A DNA stretch of 64,000 nt from Rugamonas fusca (lineage in GTDB: Bacteria; Pseudomonadota; Gammaproteobacteria; Burkholderiales; Burkholderiaceae_D), in assembly GCF_014042365.1 (NCBI RefSeq), contig NZ_JACEZS010000006.1, forward strand, positions 62,001-126,000. Reading direction: 5' to 3'. Position 1 is the first letter of the stretch, and the number at the start of each line of letters is the position of its first letter. Of the stretch, positions 53,599 through 63,200 are shown piece after piece. The notes beneath the pieces are model-generated. The model saw only the letters and a list, made by a program, of their open reading frames with translations, was not told where the DNA came from and did no database searches. The position numbers and the translations under genes were made by a program.

Positions 53599-55554
53599 AT
53601 GTCCCTACTGAGCATCGGAAAAAGCGGTTTATTGGCGGCCCAGGTCGGTTTGTCGACCACTGGCAACAATATTACCAACGCCAGCGTGGCCGGCTACAGC
53701 CGCCAGGTGGCGATCCAGTCCGACACGGGCACCCAGGACATGGGCTTCGGCTTCGTCGGCACCGGCACCGAGGTGGTCCAGGTCAAGCGCTATTACGACG
53801 ACTTCCTGAACAACCAGCTGCGCGGGGCGGAAACCAATAAGGCTTCGCTGGACACCTACTATGCGCAAGTCAGCCAGATCGACAACCTGCTGGCCGATCC
53901 CACGGCCGGCCTGTCGCCGGCCATGCAGGATTTCTTCAACGGTGTGCACGACGCCGCCTCCAATCCGGCCTCGGCCGCGTCGCGCCAGGCCATGCTGTCC
54001 TCCGCCGATTCGCTGGCGGGCCGCTTCCAGGGCTTGAGCGCGCGGCTGTCGGAGATCGGCGATGGCGTGAACAGCCAGATCACGTCCACCGTCACCCAGA
54101 TCAACTCCTACGCCAGCCAGATCGCGCAGCTGAACGACAGCATTTCCGGCCTCAGCAGCGATCCGTCCAAGGCCCCCAACGACTTGCTCGACCACCGCGA
54201 TCAGTTGTTGACGGAATTGAACAAGCTGGTCAAGACCACCGTCATTCCTGGCGACAATCACATGTTGACCGTGTCGATCGGTACTGGCCAGCCGCTGGTG
54301 GTGGGCAATCATAATTACAACCTGGCCACCACCACCTCGCCCACCGACGTCACCCGCGTGACGGTGGGCTACCAGACCGGCAGCGTGGTCAGCGCCTTGC
54401 CCGAGAGCGTGTTCGCCGGCGGCCAGCTGGGCGGCCTGCTGGACTTTCGCAGTGGCGCGCTGGACAAGGCGCAAAACGAGCTGGGCCAGGTAGCGGCCGG
54501 CCTGGTCACCGCGTTCAACCAGCAGCACCACCTGGGCCAGGACCAGAACGGCGCCATGGGCGGCGACTTCTTCGCGCCGATCCAGGCCTCGGTGGCGGCC
54601 AGCACCCGCAATTCGCCGCTCAGCACGGCCAGCGTGACGGCCGTCGTGTCGGACGCCAGCGCGCTCACGGCCAGCGATTACAGTGTCGATTACGACGGCA
54701 CCAATTTGTACGTGACCCGCCAGTCCGACGGCAGCAAGACCCAGATCAATCCGTTCCCGCAGACGGGGCCGCAAACCATCGACGGCGTCGATTACACCAT
54801 CACGGGCGCGCCCCAGCCGGGCGACGACTTCCTGGTGCGGCCCACGGTCAACGCGGCCGCCAGCGTCAAGGTGGTGCTGACGGACCGCACCAAGGTGGCG
54901 CTGGCCGCGCCCATCGCCACGGCCGCGCCCACCACCAATGCCGGCACGGCCAAGATCAGCGCCGGCAGTGTGGATGTCAACTACCTTACGCCGGGCAACG
55001 CGCTGACGGCGCCGCTGACGCTGAGCTACAACAAGGCGGCCAATGCCCTGTCCGGCTTCCCGCCCACGCAGGACGTGACGGTGACCGTCAACGGCGTGCC
55101 CACCGTGTACCCGGCCGGCACGCCGTCCATCCCGTACACGGATGGCGCCAGCATCAGTTTCGGCGGCGTCAGTTTCTCCATCAGCGGCGCGCCGGCTGAC
55201 AATGACAGCTTCACGGTCGGCCCCAACACGGCCGGCGTGGGCGACAACCGCAACGGCCAGTTGCTGGCCGGCTTGCAGACCAAGAACGTGCTCGATGGCG
55301 GCAACGCCACGTTCCAGTCCTCGTACGCGCAAATGGTCAACTTCGTGGGCAACAAGACGCGCGAAGCGCAGATCAGCGGCCAGGCCAGCGACGCGGCCGT
55401 GCAGCAGGCCACCAACGCCCAGCAAAGCGTGTCGGGCGTCAACCTGGACGAGGAAGCGGCCAACCTGCTGCGTTACCAGCAGGCTTACCAGGCGTGCGGC
55501 AAGGTGATGCAGGTGGCCGGGCAGTTGTTCGACGTGCTGATGAACATACGCTAA
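53599..55554 (+). CDS. flgK: Hook-filament junction protein FlgK (HAP1)
   Basis: This 651-residue protein has the N-terminal D0/D1 region (LLSIGKSGLLAAQVGLSTTG, then NNITNASVAGYSRQ) and the C-terminal helix with SGVNLDEEAANLLRYQQAYQA. It is about 100 residues longer than the E. coli protein (547), with the extra length in the middle. Two segments near residues 395-415 and 510-540 share the pattern G-x-x-I/Y-x-F/I-x-G-x-P-x-x-x-D-x-F-x-V. FlgN is its chaperone. It has its own sigma-28 promoter and is followed by flgL. Confidence 0.95.
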   Translation: MSLLSIGKSGLLAAQVGLSTTGNNITNASVAGYSRQVAIQSDTGTQDMGFGFVGTGTEVVQVKRYYDDFLNNQLRGAETNKASLDTYYAQVSQIDNLLADPTAGLSPAMQDFFNGVHDAASNPASAASRQAMLSSADSLAGRFQGLSARLSEIGDGVNSQITSTVTQINSYASQIAQLNDSISGLSSDPSKAPNDLLDHRDQLLTELNKLVKTTVIPGDNHMLTVSIGTGQPLVVGNHNYNLATTTSPTDVTRVTVGYQTGSVVSALPESVFAGGQLGGLLDFRSGALDKAQNELGQVAAGLVTAFNQQHHLGQDQNGAMGGDFFAPIQASVAASTRNSPLSTASVTAVVSDASALTASDYSVDYDGTNLYVTRQSDGSKTQINPFPQTGPQTIDGVDYTITGAPQPGDDFLVRPTVNAAASVKVVLTDRTKVALAAPIATAAPTTNAGTAKISAGSVDVNYLTPGNALTAPLTLSYNKAANALSGFPPTQDVTVTVNGVPTVYPAGTPSIPYTDGASISFGGVSFSISGAPADNDSFTVGPNTAGVGDNRNGQLLAGLQTKNVLDGGNATFQSSYAQMVNFVGNKTREAQISGQASDAAVQQATNAQQSVSGVNLDEEAANLLRYQQAYQACGKVMQVAGQLFDVLMNIR

Positions 55555-55577
55555 GCAATTTTTGACGGGATAGCATC

Positions 55578-56840
55578 ATGAACATGCGCATCAGTTCCAA
55601 GACGATCTACGACATCGGCGTCAACCAGATCGGCACCCTGCAGACGGCGCTGGCGCGCACCCAGCAGCAATTGTCCACCGGCCGCAAGAACCTGACGGCG
55701 GCCGACGATCCGATCGCCACCGCGCGCGCGCTCGAGGTGACGCAGTCGCAGGGCATCAACACCCAGCTGGTGACCAACCGCCAGAACGCCAAGAGCGGGC
55801 TGTCGCAGGAGGAAGTGGCGCTGGCCAGCACCACCAGCCTGCTGCAGGACGTCAAGACGCTGACGGTGAACGCCGGCAATGGCTCGATGACGCAGAAGGA
55901 CCGCGAATCGCTGGCCGTGGAGCTGGAAGGCCGGCTCACCGACCTGCTGGGCATCGCCAACACGGCCGATGGCGCCGGCGGCTACCTGTTCTCCGGCTAC
56001 AAGTCGACCACCTTGCCGTTCACCCAGACGGCCACGGGCGCGGCCTACCAGGGCGACCAGGGCCAGCGTGAGCTGCAGGTCGGTTCGACCCGCAAACTGG
56101 CCGTCAGCGATTCCGGTTCGGCCGTGTTCGAAAACAATGTGAACGGCAATGGCACCTTCGTCACGGGCGCCGATCCGGGCAACTACGGGCGTGGCGGCAG
56201 CGGCATCATTTCGCCCGGTTCCGTCAAGGATCCGACCCAGCTCACGGGCCACCAGTACCAGATCGATTTCGCCGTCACCCCGGCCACGCCGGGCACGCCG
56301 AGCGTGACCACCTACACCGTCACCGACGTGACCCTGAACCAGCCGGTGCCGCCGGCCCCCGTGCCGGCCACGCCGATACCCTATGTCAGCGGGCAGAACA
56401 TCACGTTCGACGGCATGCAGTTCGACATCAAGGGCGCGCCGGCCGACCAGGACAAGTTCACGGTCCAGCCGTCCACCAAGGAATCCATCTTCACCACGCT
56501 GACCGACCTGATCGGCGCGTTGCGCGCGCCCGGCGACGGCGCGGCCGGCCAGGCCAGCCTGACCAACAAGCTCACCCAAGCCAACAACAATATCGATAAC
56601 GCGCTCGACAACGTGTTGTCGGTACGGGCGTCCGTCGGTTCGCGCCTGAAGGAGCTCGATTACCTCGACAGCGCCGGCGACGACCTGAACCTGCAATACG
56701 CCAGCACGCTGTCGGACTTGCAGGATGTGGACACGGTCAAGGCCATTTCCTCGTTCACCCAGCAGCAGATCAACCTGGACGCGGCGCAGAAGTCGTTCAA
56801 GACGCTGTCGGGCCTGTCCCTGTTCAACTACATCAGCTGA
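55578..56840 (+). CDS. flgL: Hook-filament junction protein FlgL (HAP3)
   Basis: This 420-residue protein has the flagellin-like N-terminus MRISSKTIYDIGVNQI and QQQLSTGRKNLTAADDP (residues 3-48) and a C-terminal coiled region ending in AQKSFKTLSGLSLFNYIS. It is about 100 residues longer than E. coli FlgL (317); the middle (about 210-300) contains ITFDGMQFDIKGAPADQDKF, a motif also seen twice in FlgK here. It joins hook and filament. A clear terminator follows, so it is the last gene of the flg series. Confidence 0.95.
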   Translation: MNMRISSKTIYDIGVNQIGTLQTALARTQQQLSTGRKNLTAADDPIATARALEVTQSQGINTQLVTNRQNAKSGLSQEEVALASTTSLLQDVKTLTVNAGNGSMTQKDRESLAVELEGRLTDLLGIANTADGAGGYLFSGYKSTTLPFTQTATGAAYQGDQGQRELQVGSTRKLAVSDSGSAVFENNVNGNGTFVTGADPGNYGRGGSGIISPGSVKDPTQLTGHQYQIDFAVTPATPGTPSVTTYTVTDVTLNQPVPPAPVPATPIPYVSGQNITFDGMQFDIKGAPADQDKFTVQPSTKESIFTTLTDLIGALRAPGDGAAGQASLTNKLTQANNNIDNALDNVLSVRASVGSRLKELDYLDSAGDDLNLQYASTLSDLQDVDTVKAISSFTQQQINLDAAQKSFKTLSGLSLFNYIS

Positions 56841-56877
56841 GACGGCGCCGGACGGCGCGACGGGCGTGCAGCACCAG

Positions 56878-56905
56878 GCGGGGCCGGCGACGGCCCCGCT
56901 TTTTC
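56878..56905 (+). terminator. Rho-independent terminator after flgL
   Basis: GCGGGGCC and GGCCCCGC flank a six-base loop and are followed by TTTTT. It lies 38 bases beyond the flgL stop and should end the flgKL transcript. Confidence 0.9.
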
Positions 56906-56960
56906 TGCTGGGGGCGGCATTCGTGCACGGGCGCGGCTGTGGCACCCCGCCGTCCGTGTT

Positions 56961-57232
56961 GCGTCCGCAAGGGAGTGACTCCAGCGCCGGTGATGCGCCC
57001 GCAAGGGACTGACCCCGGCGCCGGTGATGCGTCCGCAAGGGACTGACCCCGGCGCCGCACCGTCGCGCCTGGCCCGGGCGGCTGAACCGCAGGGTCTGTC
57101 CCCCAGCCCGCGGCCGGGATGCACCGGGGACAGACCCCGCTACGCCGCCGGCCTCGATCCGGGCCGCTGTGCGCGGGTCAGTCCCCTACGCCGCGGGCCG
57201 GACGCCCACGATACGATGTGGGCAGACCCCGT
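56961..57232. repeat. Array of short GGG-W-C-W-G-W-CCC palindromes
   Basis: The otherwise gene-free region between flgL and the giant gene holds seven copies of a 12-13-base imperfect palindrome (for example GGGACTGACCCC, GGGTCTGTCCCC, GGGGACAGACCCC). The first three lie in 34-base tandem units starting at 56961, 56995 and 57029. The rest (near 57091, 57126, 57175 and 57219) are more spread out. Similar sequence lies in the terminator at 44023. It is probably a REP-like extragenic element. Confidence 0.75.
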
Positions 57233-57235
57233 CGC

Positions 57236-60200
57236 TTATTTGCTGGCCAGGAAGGTGGTGATGGCCAGCCTGCGCTGCCAGTCCTCGCGTCCCAGCTCGG
57301 CCGGCGCGGCCGGCTGGCCGCTGTTGACGGCAGCGAACTGCTGCAACTGGCGGGCCAGGTCGGCCACGCTGGCCGCCACCGTGGCCGCGGCGGGCGCAGT
57401 CTGCGCCTCGCCGGCCGTGAAGCCGAGCTGGCCCGTGCCGGGCGTCACGGCTTGCTGGCCGAAGCTGGCGATCGCGTGCGTGAGCGCGCTCACGTGAGCG
57501 CTCAGCGGCGCCTGCATGGCCGGCCGGTCCGTGAGGAACCACACATCGGCCAACTGGCCGCTGCTGCCATCGCTGCGCTGGAAGCTGGCCGTCAGCCCGG
57601 TCCAGTTGCCCTGGTCGTTGACGCTGGTCTTGTGGGCCGTCACGTCCAGGCTGGTCACGCCCACCTGGGCCAGCGTCTTGAGCTCGGCGCTGGTGCTCAC
57701 GCCATCGGCGTTGGCATCCACCCACACCCGCAATTCACCGAACAGGGCGTCGCTGGCGTTGACGACGCCGTCATGGTTGCTGTCGAGCCCGGACAGGGCG
57801 GCGAAGCCGTCGCTGGCGCGGCTGCCGTCGGCGCGCACGGTGGCGGTGCCGAACAGCTCGCTGCCGCTGTCGATCTTGCCGTCGCCGTTACGGTCCAGCA
57901 CCAGCAAGCCGTCCGTGGGGGCGACCCAGCCGGTGGCCAGCTTGCTGCCGGTGCCGTACAGGTCGAACTGCACGCCGGCCGTGATCGACAGGGTGTGCAC
58001 GCCGTCGCCATTCAAGTCGAGGATCAGCGGGCTGCCCAGCGGCAGCGCGGCCAGCTGGTCGGCCGTCAGCACGGCCGTCTGGTCGGTCGTCAGCGCGCAC
58101 ACCTGGGTCGACGAGAACGCGGCCAGTTCGCCATTGCCAAGCGACATCATCTGATTCGTCGTCAAGGCCTTGATCTGGGCCAGCTTGAGCGAGCGGACTT
58201 GCTGCGTGCTCAGGTTGCTGATCTGGGCCGTCGTCATGGCGGCGATCTGGTCCGTCGTGAGGGCGGCCAGCTGGTAGGTCTTGAGGGCGCGCACGGCGTT
58301 GGCGTCGAGCGCGTCGATCTGGTCGGAATTGAGCACCGTCAGCGCGCGGGTCGTCAATGCGCCGAGCTGGTCCGAGTTCAGGCCGTTGAGCTGGGTGGTG
58401 GTCATGCCCGACAGCGACGCCGGCCCCAGGCTGGCCAGCTGTTGCGTGCTCATGCCGTCGATCAGGGCGCTGTCCATGGCGTTGACCTGGTCCGACGTGA
58501 GGCCGCTGATCTGGGTGGTGGTGAACACGGACAGCGAACCGAGCGCCGAGAACTGGTCGGTGTTCAAGCCGCGGATCTGGGCCGAGCTGAGCATGGACAA
58601 GGACTTGGTGGAGAGGGCCGTGATCTGGTCCGTCGTCAGCGCGCCGATCTGGGCCGTCTTGAGCGACAGCAATTGCAGCGTGGTCAGCGCGGCCAGGTCG
58701 GCCGCCGGCAAGTAGGGCAACTGGTCGCTGGTCAGCGCCACCAGCGACCCCAGGTTGATGCCGCGTACCTGGGCCGTGGTCAGGGCCATCAGCTGGTCGC
58801 TGGTCAGCGCGACGATCTGCTTGCTGCTCAGGGCCGCGATCTGGCTGGTCTTGAGCGTGGCGAAATGGGTGGCGTCGATGGCCGGCAGCTGGTCGGAGCT
58901 GAGCGCGCCGATCTGCAGCGTGGTCAGCGGTGCCAGGCTGGCCAGCGCGTTGATCTGGTCCGTCGTCAGCGCGCGCAGCTGGAGCGTGGCCAGACTGGCC
59001 ACTTCCTGGCTCGTCAGGTTGCCCAGCTGGTCGCTGGTCAGGCTGGCCACCTCGGCCGTGCGCAAGGCGTTCAGTTGCAGCGTCGTCAAGGCCCGCAGGT
59101 CGGCGATGGTCAGCGCCTGCAACTGGTCCGTGTTCAGGCTGGCGATCACGGACGTGCTCAGGCTGCGCGCCTGGGCCGTCGTCAGGCCGGCGATCTGGTC
59201 GGTCGTCAGGTACTGGATCTGGCGGCTGGTCAGGGCCGCGATCTGGCTGGTCTTGAGCGTGACCAGGTGGGCCACGTCGATCGCGGCCAGCTGGTCGCTG
59301 GTGAGCGCGGCCACCTGGGCGCTGCCGAAGCCGGCCAGGCTGCTCAGCCCGGTCAACTGGTCGGTGGTCAGGGCCCGCACCTGGGCCGTCGTCAGCGCGC
59401 CGATCTCGGCCGAGGTGAACGCGCCCAGCTGGTCGGTGCTCAGCACGGCCACCTGGTCGGTCGTGAGGGCGGCCACTTGCACCGTCTTCAGGCCGGCCAG
59501 GTCGGCCAGTTCCATGGCCGCGATCTGGTCCGTCGTCAGCGCGCGCAGCGTGGCCGTGCTGATGGCTTGCCACTGGGGCACCGTCAGCGCGACGATCTCG
59601 TGCGTCGTCAGGGCCGGCGCCTGGCGGCTGGTCATGGCGGCCAGCTGCACCGAGGTCAGCGCGGCCAGCTGGGTGTCGTCGAGCGCGGCCAGGCGGTCCG
59701 TGGGCAGGGCCGCGAACTGGGCCGTGCCATACGCGGCCAGCGAGCCGAGCAGGGCGAACTGGGTGGCATCGAGGAAGCTGATCTGCAGCGGCGTCAGGGC
59801 CGCCACCTCGGAGGTGGTCAAGGCCGCCAGCTGGTCAGTGGTGATGGCGGCCAGCTGGTCGGAATTGAAGGCGCGGATCTGGTCGGTGCGCATGGCGGCC
59901 AGGTCGCCCGGTTCGATGGCGCTGAACTGGGCCGGCAGCAGGTTGGCGATGGCGCGCGTGGACAGGGCCCGCACCTGGGCCGGCGTCAGGGCCACCAGCT
60001 GGTCGGTGTTGAGGCTGTCCGCTTGCAGGTAGCTGAGGGCGGCGATGGCGGCCGTGCTCAGCGCGCCGATCTGGTCGGTGTTGATGACGGCCAGCTGGTC
60101 GGTCGTCAGCGCGCCCACCTGGGCCGTCCTGAGCGCGGCCAGGTCGGCCGGCGCCAGCGCGGCGATCTGGGCGGTCGTGAGGGCGGCGATGGCCTTGCTC

Positions 60201-63200
60201 GACAGCGAAGCGAACTGGGCCGTGAGCAGGGCCGCGATCTGGTCCGTCGTCAGGCTCGGTACTTGCACGTTGCTCAGCGCGGCGATCTGGCCGGTCTTGA
60301 GCGTGGCCAGCTGGCCCGGCGCGATGGCGGCCACCTGGTCGCTGGTGAGCGCGGCCACCTGGGCCGTCGTCAGGCTGCGCAGCGCGGCCAGGGCCGCGAT
60401 CTGCTGGGTCGTCAGGGCCGGGATCTGGCTCGTTTTCAGGGCGGCGAGCTCGACGGTGGTGAGCGTGGCCACCTGGTCGGTGGTCAGCGCCTGCAACTGG
60501 TCGCTGCCCAGCGCGGCCACTTGGGCCGTTTTCAGGTAGGCCACGTCGCCCGGTTCGATGTAGGGGATCTGGTCGGTGGTGAGGGCGCGCACGGCGGCCG
60601 TCGACAACGCGCCCAGCTGGGGGCCGGTGAGGGCGATCAACTGGTCGCTGGTCAGCACGGCCGCCTGCACGGCCGTCAGCGCCGCCAATTGGCGCGTTGA
60701 CAGCAGGCCCAGGTCGTCCGTCGTGATGGCCACGATGCGGTCGGTGGACATGGCCGCGATCTGGGCCGTGTTGTAGTCGGCCAGGTTGCCCAGCGAGTTG
60801 AGCTGGGCGTTCGACAGCACCGACAACTGGGTCACCGTGAAGGCGTTGATGGAGGCGCTGCCCAGGGCGTGGAGCTGGCTGGTCAGCAGGGCCGCCATCT
60901 GGTCCGTCGTCAGCGCCTGCAGCTGCGCCGTGCCCAGGGCGCGCAGGTCGAGCGGCTCGATCGCCTCGATCTGGTCCGTGTTCAGGCGCGCCAGCGTGTG
61001 GCTGTCCATGGCGCGCAGCTGGGCTGACGACAGCAGCACGATCTGGTCGGTCGTCAGGCCGGCCGCCTGCATGCTGCTCATGGCGGCGATCTGGCTGGTC
61101 TTCATGGCGGCCAGGTCGGCGTTGGTCAGCGTGCTGACCTGGTCGCTGGTGAGGGCGCGGATCTGTTCCGTGCCCAGCGGCGCCAGGCTGCTGAGCGCGT
61201 CGATCTGGGCGCTGGTGAGCACGTTGATCTGGTTGCTGGCCAGGGCGCGGATCTCGGCCGTCGTCAGGTCGCCGTACTGGGCCAGCGTGAGCGCGCCCAG
61301 CTGGGTGCTGGTCAGGCCAGGGACCTGGCTGGTCTTGAGTACGGCCACGGCCGCGTCGAGGGCCACCAGCTGGTCCGTCGTCAGCGCGCCCAGCACGGAA
61401 TTGGACAGGCTGCGCAACTGGGCCGAGGTGAGGGCGATGACCTGGTCGGTGGTCAGGAACCCGATCTGCTGCGAGCTGAACGCGGCGATCTGGCTGGTCT
61501 TCATGGCCGCCACCTGGGCCGGCGTGAGGGCGGCGATCTGGTCGCTGTTCATGCCGGCGATCTGCAGCGAACTGAGGCCGGCCAGCGAGGTCAGCGCGGC
61601 CAGCTGGGCCGTGCTGAGCGCGTTCAACTGGCGCGAACCGAGGGCGCCGATTTCCTGCGAACTGAAGTTGGCCAGCTGGGCCGTCGTCAGGCCGGCCACC
61701 TGGGCCGTCGTCAGGCCGGCCACCTGGGCCGTCGTCAGGGCCCGGATGTCGGCCACTTCGATCGCGGCCAGCTGGTCGGTGCCAAGCGCGGCCAGGGTGG
61801 CGGCCGTCAGGCTGCGCACCTGGGCGCTGGTGAGGGCGATGATCTGGTCGCTGGTGAGCGCGCCCACCTGGGCCGAGGTGAGGCCGGCGATCTGGCTGGT
61901 CTTCAGGGTCGGGATGCGGGCCGCCGCCAGGCTGGCGATCTGGTCGGTGGTGAGGGCGGCGATCTGGCGGCTGCCCAGCGGCGCCAGCGTGGCGAAGCTG
62001 GCGATCTGGTCGGTGGACAGACCGGCGATCTGGCGCGTCGTCAAGGCCGCGATGTCGGCCGTGCTCAAGGTGGCGAACTGGTCGGTAGTGAGGGCCGCCA
62101 TCTGGTCCGTCGTCAGGGCCGCCACCTGGCTGGTCTTGAGGGCGGCGATGTCGGCCAGTTCGATGGCCGCCACCTGGTCGGTCGTCAGGGCGGCCAGCTG
62201 GGTCGGCGTCAAGGCGCGGAACTGGGCCGACGTCAGCCACACGATCTCGGCCGTCGTGAGGGCGGCCACCTGGTCGCTGGTGAGGGCGGCCACTTGCACG
62301 GTCGTCAAGCCGGTCAGCGCGGCCAGCGACAGCGAGGCGATCTGGTCGGTCGTGAGGGCAGCGATGGCGGCCGTCGAGAACGAGGCCAGCGTGGCCAGCG
62401 CGGCCAGCTGGCTGCTGCTCAGGGCCGCTTTCTGGACCGGCGTGAGGGCGGCGATTTCCTGGGTGCTCAGGGCGCCCATCTGGGCCGTGCTCAGGGCGGC
62501 GATCTGGTCGGTCGTCAGCGCGGCCAGCTGGGCGGTGCGCAGGTTGGCCATTTCCAGCGGCGTTAAGGCCGCCACCTGGTCCGTCGTCAGCGACGGGATG
62601 GCCTGCGTGCCCAGCGCCCGCAGCAGCGTGCTGCTCAAGGCCCGCAACTGGTCGGTGGTGAGCGCGGCCAGCTGGTCGCTGTTCAAGGCGGCCATCTGGC
62701 TGCTCTTGAGGGCGTTCAAGTCCACCGTGTTGAGCGTGGCCAGCTGGTCGGTGGTGAAGGCGGCCAACTGGCGCGTGGTGAAGGCGGCCAGCGCGGCCGC
62801 GCTCAGGCCGTCGAGCTGGGTGCTGCTCAGGTTGGCCACTTGCAGCGTGGTCAAGGACGCCACCTCGGCCGTGGTCAGCGCGGCCAGCTGGTTGCTGTGC
62901 AGCGCGGCCAGCTGGTCCGTGCCCAGCGCGGCCACCTGGCGCGTGCTCAGCGCCACCAGGTCGCCGATGCGGATGGCGCCGATCTGGTCGCTGTTGAGGG
63001 CGGCGATGGCGCTGGTGGACAGGGCCCGGATCTGGGCCGTGGCCAGCACGCCGATCTGGTCGGTCGTCAAGCCCGGCATTTGCAGGCTGCCCAGGGCGGC
63101 GATCTGGCTGCTGAGCAAACTGGCGAAGTCGGCCGTGCTCATCGTGGCCAGCTGGTCGGTGCTGAGCGAGGCGATCTGCTTGCTGCTCAAGCCCGTCAAG

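Noticed and set aside
56961..57062. CRISPR-like tandem repeats
   Set aside because: The 34-base units are adjacent with no unique spacers, and no cas genes are present.
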